The position numbers were made by a program, and so were the translations under genes. 64,000 nt of DNA from Paenibacillus sp. CAA11 (GTDB taxonomy: Bacteria; Bacillota; Bacilli; Paenibacillales; Paenibacillaceae), in the NCBI RefSeq assembly GCF_003060825.1, contig NZ_CP028922.1, forward strand, positions 449,001-513,000, written 5' to 3'. This document shows, one piece after another, positions 8,113 through 16,633 of the stretch (its first letter is position 1; every line of letters begins with the position of its first letter). The notes below the pieces were generated by a model. That model worked only from the letters and a program-made list of their open reading frames with translations. It was not told the origin of the DNA and ran no database searches.

Positions 8113-8211
8113 TGTGCTTCTCCCGATTGCTGCAAAAAACTCCCGTCCCCATATGAACAAATGTAGGGACAGGAGCTCATAACATTCACTAGTTGCTAGA
8201 CACATAGCGTG

Positions 8212-9147
8212 TTACTTCAAAAATAATTTCACCATCTGAATCAGTTTCTCTTTGCTAACATCATTACCGGTTGAAATGGAATAAGTGATAGTAAAGTTAC
8301 TGTTCGGGACATTGTGCACCCATGTAATCGTTCGGCCGACTTCAACTTCCGTATACATCATATCCACGCCGTCTATGACCAGTTTTTCTCGTTTGGAGAT
8401 CTGCTCTTCATGGGTATACAATGTTGTTTTATCATCTGATTTCATCATGTTGAGAAAGAACTGGCTCTTTCCCTTCTTATAGGTGCTCACCATATTCCAA
8501 TGATCCTTGGAGATCTCAATAGGCATCATGGCATAATCCTTGTGGGACTGCTCCGCCTGTTTACGCAGCTGTTCTGCGATGGCGTGCTCTTTCTCGGCTG
8601 TTAACGGATGAACCCAGATGATAGGTTTATAGTGGAGGGTAGCACTCTCAAATTTATAGTCTAAGACTTGATCGAAGATTTTGGCAGACTGTCCCTTCAG
8701 CTCATTTTGCAGGGCGGCTGCTTCGTGAATGCCTAGGGACTTGTACCCTGTCTCCAGCTCATGATTCGGATTATTGGACACGATATAGAAAAGTCCGGCG
8801 GTCCCTTCCTTAAGGCTCTCCTCCGAGTACTGGTGGCTCTTAAGGCTGCGCCGCTGATCGTCCTTGGTATTATTCTTGTTCAGGGAATCGTCCCACTGCT
8901 TCTCCTCATACACGACTTCCCCCTTGCTGTTATGCAGGGCCTGGTAGTTCATGGCTGCAAACCCTGTAGATGCGGTGAGCAGCATGCCTGCAATCACCAT
9001 TAGGCTGATCTTGTACTTCACGACAAATCTCTCCTTTTTTCGCTGTTCAGCGTGCAATTGATTCATAACCTTAGAGGTCATGTTTACTTCGGGAATAGGC
9101 GCATTATGAAAAAGTCCTCTCAACTCCTGATCCTGATCGGGTCCCAT
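8212..9147 (-). CDS. Transmembrane anti-sigma factor
   Basis: 311 residues. The cytoplasmic N-terminus has about 45 residues (MGPDQDQELRGLFHNAPIPE onward). One transmembrane helix spans about residues 46-66 (ISLMVIAGMLLTASTGFAAM). An extracytoplasmic domain of about 240 residues ends VSKEKLIQMVKLFLK. That topology, plus a 44-base overlap with the 3' end of an ECF sigma gene, is the standard sigma/anti-sigma arrangement. The outer domain (GVDMMYTEVEVGRTITWVHN followed by FTITYSISTG) resembles DUF4367-type sensor domains of Bacillales anti-sigma factors. The signal sensed is unknown. The cytoplasmic part lacks the HxxxCxxC zinc motif, so it is not a ZAS-type anti-sigma. Confidence 0.8.
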   Translation of the reverse strand: MGPDQDQELRGLFHNAPIPEVNMTSKVMNQLHAEQRKKERFVVKYKISLMVIAGMLLTASTGFAAMNYQALHNSKGEVVYEEKQWDDSLNKNNTKDDQRRSLKSHQYSEESLKEGTAGLFYIVSNNPNHELETGYKSLGIHEAAALQNELKGQSAKIFDQVLDYKFESATLHYKPIIWVHPLTAEKEHAIAEQLRKQAEQSHKDYAMMPIEISKDHWNMVSTYKKGKSQFFLNMMKSDDKTTLYTHEEQISKREKLVIDGVDMMYTEVEVGRTITWVHNVPNSNFTITYSISTGNDVSKEKLIQMVKLFLK

Positions 9148-9697
9148 AAGCTGCTTCTCCTTTCACTTTGGCATATGCCTTGCGGAATTTGGCGGCCGCC
9201 CGCTCGTACCTTTTGCGGAGTGTAGGACTGCTTCTGTTCAGAATCAGTCCGATCTCCTGATAGCTCTTGTCTTCGACACAGCGTAGAATCAGCAGGTTCC
9301 TCTCTTCCATAGACAGCACGGACAGAGCCCGGTGAACCGTCTCATCGAAATAGTGGGCCTCAATCTCCAGATCGACTGAGGTATTCTGCTTATCGTCCTG
9401 GTAGAAGAAAGGAAGATACCTCGCCAGCTTCCGCCTGCGGATGACATCAATACACTGATGATAGGCAATCTTATACAACCAGGCCACGAAGGGCAGGTTG
9501 GGATCATACTTTTTCAGATAGCGAAAAGCCTTCAAGAAGACCTCTTGGCCGCAGTCCTCCGCTTCCGAGTGATTTCCCAGCATATGATAGCAATAGACAA
9601 AAATCGACCTTTGATAGGCCTGCATAATCCGCTCGAATTGGCCGATGTCCCCTTCAAGCACATCCTTTATAGCCTGATGCAGTTCAGCTTCATCCAA
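9104..9697 (-). CDS. ECF-type RNA polymerase sigma factor
   Basis: About 197 residues. Region 2 (MQAYQRSIFVYCYHMLGNHS, EAEDCGQEVFLKAFRYLKKY, VAWLYKIAYHQCIDVIRRRK) and region 4 (LSMEERNLLILRCVEDKSYQ, EIGLILNRSSPTLRKRYERA) are both clear. I place the start at TTG (9695-9697) because AGAGGG lies 9 bases upstream. An in-frame ATG six codons earlier (9715) has no ribosome binding site. The gene overlaps the downstream anti-sigma by 44 bases, which implies coupled translation. ECF factors of this kind usually activate their own promoter; the upstream region 9716-9879 was not resolved into a clear ECF promoter. Confidence 0.88.
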   Translation of the reverse strand: MDEAELHQAIKDVLEGDIGQFERIMQAYQRSIFVYCYHMLGNHSEAEDCGQEVFLKAFRYLKKYDPNLPFVAWLYKIAYHQCIDVIRRRKLARYLPFFYQDDKQNTSVDLEIEAHYFDETVHRALSVLSMEERNLLILRCVEDKSYQEIGLILNRSSPTLRKRYERAAAKFRKAYAKVKGEAAYGTRSGSGVERTFS

Positions 9698-9879
9698 TCG
9701 TTTCACCCCTCTCATCTTGTACTACGAGTGACGGCTAAGGAGATGTGACATTCCGTAAAAAATGATAAGGAATACTCATTGACGTCTATAAACATGCAGT
9801 GGTTAAATTTGGGTGTTGCTATCGCTTTATTATATCTGACAGCACCGAACATTTTCTTGACCAAAGGAGTGTATATCTG

Positions 9880-10779
9880 TTGAAACACAAACACAATCTT
9901 GTGATGCTCATGATCAGCATCCTGCTGCTGGCGGCACCGCTGCAGGCACTGGCAAGCGACCTTCCCTTGAACACGGAGGTGAACGATGAGAAGGAGAAAG
10001 AGCCGGAACGGATGATCGTCACCGAGGATGCCTATGGCTTCAAGATTTCTTACGATAAGAATAGTATGTACGGAACCACGGACGCCAAGATGCGGCCTTC
10101 AAGGGGGCCTTATGATGAACTCGGCAATGAATATGCCTTGCTGACGTTAAGCATTAGTTATCAACTCATAGGGGCAGACGTTCCAACCCAATTCAAAGAG
10201 GTTGAATCGATACTGCGGCAACGGATCAAGCCTAAAGTTGTAGACGCAATGATGAAATATGCCAAAGCCAAAACCACAAGAGAACAGGAGCTTAAAGATA
10301 AGACCTTCGATGATGGAGTTTATCAAATCTTTGTCGGTTCCCAGCCTTATGGTGATTTAAGTTTTATGATTTGTAAGAAGACCGTTCCGACCAAAATCAC
10401 CAAGGAAGACGTGTATGGCTTCAAGATTTCTTATGATAAGAGCAGCCGGTACAGCAAGAACCATTTGACGATTATGAAAGGGCCTTTTGGAGAGAACTCT
10501 ACGACGAACCTAAACAACAGACTCTTCATTATTGGAATTGCTTATGAGCACTATGACAAGAATATCTCTGCCCAATATGCCGAAACGGCTGCAATCCTGA
10601 AGCAGCGAATGGACGCAAATACCGTTAACGCCATCATTAAACAGGCTAAAGTGGTGACGAAGAACTCCGAGGAGGGTGGAGCGACAGCCCCAAAGTTGTT
10701 CAAGACGAAGTATTATCAAATCCAGGTGGCGAATGGACCGGCCGGCGGTGTGGAAGTGACGGTATGTAAGAATAGTTAA
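9880..10779 (+). CDS. Secreted protein with two copies of an uncharacterised ~110-residue domain
   Basis: 299 residues from TTG at 9880, chosen for AAAGGAG upstream and the signal peptide that begins there (KHKHNLVMLMISILLLAAPL, QALAS). Two repeats follow. Repeat 1 spans about residues 45-165 (YGFKISYDKNSMYGTTDAKM ... QFKEVESILRQRI ... VDAMMKYAKAKTTREQELKD ... YQIFVGSQPYGDL). Repeat 2 runs from about 170 to the end (YGFKISYDKSSRYSKNHLTI ... AETAAILKQRMDANTVNAII ... YYQIQVANGPAGGV). The same domain forms the C-terminal half of the two stalk-domain proteins at 24693 and 25600. Its function is unknown. A hairpin terminator follows. Confidence 0.7.
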   Translation: MKHKHNLVMLMISILLLAAPLQALASDLPLNTEVNDEKEKEPERMIVTEDAYGFKISYDKNSMYGTTDAKMRPSRGPYDELGNEYALLTLSISYQLIGADVPTQFKEVESILRQRIKPKVVDAMMKYAKAKTTREQELKDKTFDDGVYQIFVGSQPYGDLSFMICKKTVPTKITKEDVYGFKISYDKSSRYSKNHLTIMKGPFGENSTTNLNNRLFIIGIAYEHYDKNISAQYAETAAILKQRMDANTVNAIIKQAKVVTKNSEEGGATAPKLFKTKYYQIQVANGPAGGVEVTVCKNS

Positions 10780-11097
10780 TTTGAACTGAATCCATGAATT
10801 CTCTCTTCATCTTCAAGGTCTTTCAGACCTGTTTCGAAGCTGGGGAGAACGTGCTTTTTGTCATAGGACCTGTTTTTACCCTGTTTGGGTAAAGCAGGTC
10901 TTATTGCATATTTGGGAAAAATATCCTTTAGGCGTTTCGGAATACGTAGGTCTTGTTTAATAGTTATATAGTTCTAAATTACCTAATAAATGCCTATCAA
11001 GGTATTGTAAACCATGAAGTTGGTTGATAGAATACCCAGTGAAAACCAAGTCAATTTATGGAAGATGGTTCTACATAACGCTATAGCAGGTGAACTA
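10780..11097. other. Intergenic region ahead of the Tad/T7SS run
   Basis: 318 bases. It holds a short hairpin (AGGTCT/AGACCT, about 10817-10831), a stronger terminator at 10866-10908, and then about 180 AT-rich bases that must contain the promoter of the long operon. No promoter stands out strongly. An in-frame ATG at 11014 lacks a ribosome binding site and is not taken as the start of the next gene. Confidence 0.4.
10866..10908 (+). terminator. Rho-independent terminator
   Basis: GACCTG followed by TTTTTACCC pairs with GGGTAAA and GCAGGTC around a TGTTT loop, and CTTATT follows. It isolates the upstream secreted-protein gene from the Tad/T7SS run. Confidence 0.7.
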
Positions 11098-12477
11098 ATG
11101 AGTATTTTGTTGATAGCCGGTGAAGCACACCCGATCGTTACACAATATGTTACAAAAGCCGCGGATATCATCAACAGAGCTTCACTAGATTTGTCATCGG
11201 TCCAGAATATGTTAAATGAGGAAAGTCCTAGTCCGAAGGGGGTGCTGATTACCGATGACGCTCTATCCGGACATGAAGCGCAGGATGAGCGTGCTTTAAG
11301 TGAGCTGCTCGCTTGGATGCGGCAGAACTGCCTGACCATGCCCAAGGTGATTCTAATCACCCGTAATCCTCTGCTGGAGGACAAGCTTCGGCGCCTCAGC
11401 TTGGAGAATGCCGATTTCAAGATCGTACATTCGGGCTGGGTGCGTGTTCCCGCAGCTGCATACAGGTCGGCATTACAAGAGCTGCTTAGCAAGAGTCCTC
11501 CCGTCCGCAAGAGTTCTCCTATCGCGGAGGCACCTGCTGCACAGCGGGAAGTCCCGACTCCGGCCAAAGAGCCGGAGAAGAAGAAATCCTTCTTCGACCG
11601 CTTTAAGTCCAAGCCTCAGCAAGAGCCGGTCATCCAGGCGACCGACCCGTTAACTCGGGAAATCGCGAACATCAGCCGGGGGATCAGCCGGATCGTTGCT
11701 GTAACCGGACACCGCGGCAGCGGGGTGACCAGTACGGTAGTCAACTTGGCCAGTGAAGCGAGTCGGCGGGGCCTGAGTTCGATCATCATTGATATGGATG
11801 TGGACTATCGAAGCATGAATATGTACTTCAGCAGCTTCCATGAGCGGACGAAGCGCAGTGAGGAGATTAACGCTTCCCTGATCCGCACCTTAGCTAGGCC
11901 GCAGGATTATATGACAACGGCCTTCAACGTGAAGGAGAATATGTGGCTGACCGGGCTCGGTTACGATTTCCATGACGGTAAGCTGATGAGTCAATTTTAT
12001 AACACCGCCAAGCTGGTCGGCATGCTCTCGCTGCTGCGGACCAAGTTCAACCTCGTGCTTCTGGATCTGCCGCTGGACCTGTTCAGAATGTTCTCAGACG
12101 CTCTAATACATATAGATTTATTCGGACTGTGCGTGCCTAACAATTTGCACGCGGTTCTTAGCACGATTCGTAATGTAGAGACCATTTTGGACAAGGAGAA
12201 CGCCCATTATCTGAATGCCAAGTCAAAAATCATTGTGACGCAGTACAACAGCCTTTCCCGGTTCCAGGGCGATTTGTTCACACCGGATAAGGTTGGAGAA
12301 GTCATCACCTCCGGGTTAAGTGAGAAATTTATCTACGAGATGAGTATTGCGGGACAGGTGCCTTACAGCCCTCATTTTGACTCGCAGATTGAGAATGATA
12401 TTCCGCTGGTACATTCGGGTTCGGAATACGAGAAGGCCTTTGGCCAGCTGCTTCTAAGAATAATGGAGGGTGCATGA
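11098..12477 (+). CDS. CpaE/TadZ-like pilus localisation ATPase (MinD superfamily)
   Basis: 459 residues from ATG 11098, chosen for AGGTGA 6 bases upstream. Residues 1-140 are a receiver-like N-terminal domain (MSILLIAGEAHPIVTQYVTK ... MPKVILITRNPLLEDKLRRL). A Pro/Lys-rich linker (about 140-190) follows. Residues from about 195 are a MinD/ParA-type domain: IVAVTGHRGSGVTSTVVNLA with an atypical P-loop lacking the usual lysine before T/S, IIIDMDVDYRS (deviant Walker A' Asp region), and FNLVLLDLPLDLF (switch II). CpaE proteins often carry such altered P-loops. In Tad systems CpaE/TadZ places the machine in the cell. It is first in the co-directional run. Confidence 0.75.
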   Translation: MSILLIAGEAHPIVTQYVTKAADIINRASLDLSSVQNMLNEESPSPKGVLITDDALSGHEAQDERALSELLAWMRQNCLTMPKVILITRNPLLEDKLRRLSLENADFKIVHSGWVRVPAAAYRSALQELLSKSPPVRKSSPIAEAPAAQREVPTPAKEPEKKKSFFDRFKSKPQQEPVIQATDPLTREIANISRGISRIVAVTGHRGSGVTSTVVNLASEASRRGLSSIIIDMDVDYRSMNMYFSSFHERTKRSEEINASLIRTLARPQDYMTTAFNVKENMWLTGLGYDFHDGKLMSQFYNTAKLVGMLSLLRTKFNLVLLDLPLDLFRMFSDALIHIDLFGLCVPNNLHAVLSTIRNVETILDKENAHYLNAKSKIIVTQYNSLSRFQGDLFTPDKVGEVITSGLSEKFIYEMSIAGQVPYSPHFDSQIENDIPLVHSGSEYEKAFGQLLLRIMEGA

Positions 12478-12481
12478 CAAG

Positions 12482-13363
12482 ATGGATTTAAGCAGTGTAA
12501 AAAGCGTTTCCCCCAACCGGAAGTTCATGAAGAAGGCGATCGCGCTGCTGTTCAGTATTCTGGTCATCGTGATCTCCTTCATCATTCTGAACAATTCCAA
12601 CAAGGCCGCGAAGAACACCGTAAAGGTGCTGAGGGTTAACCAGTCGGGCGGTCTGCCGGCATATGGGGTTATTACCGAGAAGCAAATTGAGAAGTACGAC
12701 CTGATCAAGAAGGAGTACACCGATGACATGATTCTGGCTAAGGATTTGCCAGAGGTCATTGAGAAATATACCAAGTATTATATTCGGGACAAGAGCATCC
12801 TTTACAAGGATCAAATCAGCACGGAAAAGCCGCAGAGGAACGATTGGCTCTATAAGGTAGAGGATGACCGTGAGGTGCTGACCCTGCCGTACAACTTCCT
12901 GGAAGCGGGCGGGGATATCCTGATGCCAGGTGACCGCGTCAGAATTCGCGTCTCCTATGAAGCTGAAGGTGGTGGAGATCCTTACGCCAATCCGAATGCA
13001 GCCGCCTCATCGAGTGGAAAGATGAAGACGGAGATCCTGTTCGACAGCATTGTGGTCAAGGATATGCTGAACGCGAACAGCCACTCGATCTACGAGGTAT
13101 ATCAAGAAGTTCTGAAGCTCGGTGAAGATGAGCGGGACAAGGTGATGAAGAGCACAGAGTTCCTGAAGAACATCCAGCCTAGAGCCTTGATGCTCGAAGG
13201 AAGCAAGGAAGAGATTACAAAGTTCGCCAGCTATAACAATAAGGAAGGCAAGAAGTTCCTCATTACGATCCTGAGCAGAAATGAGAGCAATCCGGTGGTA
13301 GACCAGCTGCCGACACTGCAAAGGGAGGTGGAATCATGGGCGGAAAAGGACAGCTCCAAATAG
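12482..13363 (+). CDS. CpaB/RcpC-like Flp pilus assembly protein
   Basis: 293 residues from ATG 12482 (GGAGGG 11 bases upstream; the start lies 5 bases after the previous stop). The N-terminus is cytoplasmic (MDLSSVKSVSPNRKFMKKAI), followed by one membrane helix (ALLFSILVIVISFIILNNSN) and an extracytoplasmic SAF-like part: VLRVNQSGGLPAYGVITEKQ, VEDDREVLTLPYNFLEAGGD, ILMPGDRVRIRVSYE. The MPGDRVRI motif is typical of CpaB/RcpC, which may link the envelope and the pilus. The C-terminus (VEVESWAEKDSSK region) is not diagnostic. It overlaps the next gene by 28 bases. Confidence 0.75.
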   Translation: MDLSSVKSVSPNRKFMKKAIALLFSILVIVISFIILNNSNKAAKNTVKVLRVNQSGGLPAYGVITEKQIEKYDLIKKEYTDDMILAKDLPEVIEKYTKYYIRDKSILYKDQISTEKPQRNDWLYKVEDDREVLTLPYNFLEAGGDILMPGDRVRIRVSYEAEGGGDPYANPNAAASSSGKMKTEILFDSIVVKDMLNANSHSIYEVYQEVLKLGEDERDKVMKSTEFLKNIQPRALMLEGSKEEITKFASYNNKEGKKFLITILSRNESNPVVDQLPTLQREVESWAEKDSSK

Positions 13364-14175
13364 AGAGCAAGCTCAGCTCCGTGCTGGACAAGATTTCATC
13401 GAAGGACCTGGTCGGTGCCGAGCTTCAGGAGAGCAAGCTGATTTATAACGTGGTGGGCTTCCTCCCTGCTAGTGATTATGTGGATCATCCGCTGCTGCTC
13501 AGTAGTCTGGGTTATCTGCTGGGTCAAAAGGGGCTTAACACCTGTGTGGTTGACCTGAAGGTGTTCGCCCCGAACCTGTACCATGCGCTCGATGCCAAGC
13601 CGTGCAAGCGGGGGGACGGCCTGATCAAAGTGCTCAAGAGCGACAAGGTGGACTTCCGGGAAGAGATTCAATCGACCAAGTATGACCGGCTGTATCTTTT
13701 GTCCCCGAGTCCGCATGATCTGCTCGAAGAATACTTCGACTTTGAGTTTGAGCATCTGGAGCGTGTCATTGAGACGCTGAAGAGCATGTTCGACATCGTG
13801 CTGCTGGATATCCCCAACATTCCGGCGCTGGAGTTCTGCCTGGGGGCGATGAAGTACTGCCATGTCGGCTTCTTCACCGTAGCAGAGCGTATTGAGGCTT
13901 CTAGCAATATCGTGCGCATGCTTGATTTTGCAGCTTCTGTGGGCATCAGCACGGCAAAGTTTACAAGCATTATTGCGATGAACACGATGGATATCAAATT
14001 CGATTACAAGATATATAAGGAATTCGGGCTGAACCTCGTAGCTGCGCTGCCTTTTGTGAAGGCCGCCTGCGCCGATGTGCTCGAAGGAAGGATGTATATC
14101 CGCGACAACCCGCTGGTGAATCGATACTTCAATAAGGAGATCCGCAGGCTGGCGGACCTTCTGGCGAGTCAGTAG
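13336..14175 (+). CDS. Second MinD/CpaE-like protein, degenerate P-loop
   Basis: 279 residues from ATG 13336 (AGGGAGGTGG just upstream), overlapping the preceding gene by 28 bases. The fold is MinD/ParA-like: YNVVGFLPASDYVDHPLLLS in the place of the P-loop, LGQKGLNTCVVDLKVFAPNL, and FDIVLLDIPNIPALEFCLGA as switch II, with HVGFFTVAERIEASSNIVRM after it. The glycine-rich lysine motif needed for ATP binding is absent, so it may be a non-hydrolysing partner of the first CpaE-like protein. Two such proteins in one Tad operon are unusual. Confidence 0.65.
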   Translation: MGGKGQLQIESKLSSVLDKISSKDLVGAELQESKLIYNVVGFLPASDYVDHPLLLSSLGYLLGQKGLNTCVVDLKVFAPNLYHALDAKPCKRGDGLIKVLKSDKVDFREEIQSTKYDRLYLLSPSPHDLLEEYFDFEFEHLERVIETLKSMFDIVLLDIPNIPALEFCLGAMKYCHVGFFTVAERIEASSNIVRMLDFAASVGISTAKFTSIIAMNTMDIKFDYKIYKEFGLNLVAALPFVKAACADVLEGRMYIRDNPLVNRYFNKEIRRLADLLASQ

Positions 14176-14190
14176 AAGGAGGGAGAACTT

Positions 14191-15669
14191 ATGCTTACTA
14201 GAGCCAAGATCAGCGATATGCAGCAGAAGGTTTCCCATCAGGTGACACCAGGCAGCTCCGAACAGGATATGGAGGAGCTGAAGAATAAGTACACGACGAT
14301 CAGCTTTGAAGAGGCTCTGGAATTATGTCAGAAATATATTTCCAAGATTGCGACCCATGCGTTCCGGCGGGAGAATGACCCGGCGCGTAAGCGCGAGCTG
14401 ACGAAATCTTATATCTTCGAATTCGTAGATTCCCAGCGTCCGACGGTAGAGGGCTATTATGATCTGCAATCGCTCAAGAGTGCACTGATTGATGAGATCA
14501 CCCACTATGGCCCGATTACCCGGGCGATGGAGGACCCGAGCATTGACGAAATCCGGATTAACGGACCGGAGCAGATCTTCGTGGAGACGGGCGGGAGATC
14601 GCTGCCCTGGGATCATCACTTCAGTGACCGGGAGCATCTGGAGCGGATTATTTCCAAGCTCGTCGGGGTATCGAAGGTCCGGCTGACGCCGAAGATTCCG
14701 ATGGTCAATGCCCGCACGATTGAAGGCTACCGGGTCAACGCGACCCATGCGGACATTTCGCCTTATGATATGCCGGCTGTAGTGATCCGGAAGTTCAGCA
14801 AGAAGAGCATTACACCGGAGATGATGATTCGCAATGAATCCTTCTCGGTGAACATGTTCCGGCTGCTCTCCCTCATCCCGAAGTCGGACCTGTCCTGGAT
14901 TACAGTAGGACCGACGGGGAGCGGCAAAACGACGCTGAACGAGGTGCTGGTCAAGGAGATTAATCCGCTGTCCCGGATTATAACGATCGAGAACCCGTCC
15001 GAGATGAGGCTGCTGCGCCGGGAAGGCAACGAAGTCCACGGCCGAGTGATTAACGACGTGCTCCAGTACGAGTCCGTGCCGGACGATGATGACTCCAGCC
15101 CGGCTACGATGGAGAATCTGCTGATCAATGCGATGCGGCAGTCGCCGCACTGGATCGGTCCGGGCGAGCTGCGAACACCGGGCGAATTCGCCACCGCTCT
15201 CCGCGCCGCACAGACGGGACACTACTTCTTCACCACACTGCATGCCGAGGGCGATAAGGAAGCCATTTACCGCTTCCTGACCGCTTACCTCATGGCTTCC
15301 AACGAGCCGGCAGAGCTTGCGCTGCGCAACATTTGCAGTGCGGTCAAGTTCGTCATCTTCCAGGAGAAGCTGGCGGATGGCACCCGGAAAGTCACCTCCA
15401 TCTCGGAGGTCATCGGCTCTAATGGGCTCGAGCCGATTGTGAACCCGATTTACAAATTCATTTCGGAGGATGTGCTGGAGGAAGAAGGAACCCACAAGGT
15501 GCTGAAGATCGTCGGCCGCCACAAGCGGGTCGGAATGCTCTCCGAGAAGGTGCAGCAGACGATGCTGAAGGCCGGGATCAAGCGCAGCCGGTTCGACTTC
15601 CTGACCGTACCTCCGAGCGATGATGAAGTGGAAGGATATGCGCTCCATGAGTACAACTTTAGCCATTAG
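14191..15669 (+). CDS. tadA: TadA/CpaF-type secretion ATPase
   Basis: 492 residues from ATG 14191 with AAGGAGGGAG upstream. The N-terminal domain contains ITRAMEDPSIDEIRINGPEQ, the NTD pattern of type II/IV secretion ATPases. The core has Walker A GPTGSGKTTLN (about residues 240-250), the Asp-box IITIENPSEM (usually IEDxxE; here Asp is replaced by Asn), Walker B region HWIGPGELRTPGEF and the His-box TGHYFFTTLHAEG. CpaF/TadA hexamers power Flp pilus assembly and retraction. The Asn in the Asp-box and WIGPGE instead of a more typical LVGE deserve attention. It is followed with overlap by the TadB-like gene. Confidence 0.88.
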   Translation: MLTRAKISDMQQKVSHQVTPGSSEQDMEELKNKYTTISFEEALELCQKYISKIATHAFRRENDPARKRELTKSYIFEFVDSQRPTVEGYYDLQSLKSALIDEITHYGPITRAMEDPSIDEIRINGPEQIFVETGGRSLPWDHHFSDREHLERIISKLVGVSKVRLTPKIPMVNARTIEGYRVNATHADISPYDMPAVVIRKFSKKSITPEMMIRNESFSVNMFRLLSLIPKSDLSWITVGPTGSGKTTLNEVLVKEINPLSRIITIENPSEMRLLRREGNEVHGRVINDVLQYESVPDDDDSSPATMENLLINAMRQSPHWIGPGELRTPGEFATALRAAQTGHYFFTTLHAEGDKEAIYRFLTAYLMASNEPAELALRNICSAVKFVIFQEKLADGTRKVTSISEVIGSNGLEPIVNPIYKFISEDVLEEEGTHKVLKIVGRHKRVGMLSEKVQQTMLKAGIKRSRFDFLTVPPSDDEVEGYALHEYNFSH

Positions 15670-16633
15670 TCTGGCGCTCGGAATAGCCGCCTTTGTCGTT
15701 GTGAATGCCATGTTCGAGGTTAGGTTCTTTCAAGGAACAGGACGCTTCTTCCTGAACCTGCTGGACACGCTGGCCGAGCACCTGGGCAAATACAATACAA
15801 AGCGGTATGTCGAGCGCATTAAGCGGGAGCGGATTGTGAAGCGCAAGGAGAACATCTATGCCAAGTACAACCGGATGGTGGAAGAGCTGATTATCGACTT
15901 CAACCTGCCGTTCACCTTGGAGAGCTTCACCTCCCTGCTGTGTGTAGTTTTTGCCATTACAGTCTTAGTGGTTGTTACCTTTATGCATAATGTTCCTCTG
16001 TCCCTGATCGTGGCAGTCTCGATCTTCGTCGGTCTTCTCACCTACTTCGTCATGCAGTCCAAGGCGATCAAGGCTGAGCGGATGGAGAACATCATGGACG
16101 CCGAGGACATCATTTGCCCGCTGGCGCGGGAAGGCGTGCTGGTGGCGATCAAGAAGGTGATGGAGAGTGAGGAATACATCCGTCCGGGCATCCGTCCCTA
16201 CTTCCAGCAGTTTATCGATAACTGTGAGAACAACGGCTATTCCTTCAAGCAGGCAATTACCCTGCTGAACCGGCAGCTTGGTCCTAAGTTCGACAACTTT
16301 ACCAAGAAGGCGATTGTGTTCGAATACAACGAGCGCAAAGGGATGGCGGATATTTTCCTGGATATTGTGGAGGAGAATGCAGTGCTTCGGGAGATTAATG
16401 CCAAGAAGGATCGCATTTTCCGCAAAATGAACCGGGATTTCCTGATCAAGACCGCGATCATCGTATTGTTCTTCATCTACGCACTGTCAATCGAGCAGTT
16501 CCGGGTGTTCATGCTCGCGAATGACTGGGGGAAGCTGATTAACACCTTGATGATCAGTGTGATCTGCATCAGCTTTGCAAGGTGCCAGGCGCTGCAAGCC
16601 AATTTGGGTGTGGGAAGTGATCAGTCGAAATGA
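15647..16633 (+). CDS. TadB-like inner-membrane platform protein
   Basis: 328 residues from ATG 15647 (GGAAGG about 10 bases upstream; it overlaps tadA by 23 bases). The first helix (TTLAISLALGIAAFVVVNAM) is followed by a basic region, a helix pair (FTSLLCVVFAITVLVVVTFM and VPLSLIVAVSIFVGLLTYFV), a cytoplasmic T2SSF-like domain (KQAITLLNRQLGPKFDNFTK, KGMADIFLDIVEENAVLREI) and C-terminal helices. Topology and position after tadA fit TadB, one of the two platform proteins around which the ATPase turns. It is divergent at sequence level. Confidence 0.75.
   Translation: MSTTLAISLALGIAAFVVVNAMFEVRFFQGTGRFFLNLLDTLAEHLGKYNTKRYVERIKRERIVKRKENIYAKYNRMVEELIIDFNLPFTLESFTSLLCVVFAITVLVVVTFMHNVPLSLIVAVSIFVGLLTYFVMQSKAIKAERMENIMDAEDIICPLAREGVLVAIKKVMESEEYIRPGIRPYFQQFIDNCENNGYSFKQAITLLNRQLGPKFDNFTKKAIVFEYNERKGMADIFLDIVEENAVLREINAKKDRIFRKMNRDFLIKTAIIVLFFIYALSIEQFRVFMLANDWGKLINTLMISVICISFARCQALQANLGVGSDQSK

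Noticed and set aside
14323-15711. Minus-strand frame of 462 codons
   Set aside because: Antisense to tadA; no ribosome binding site and shadow composition.
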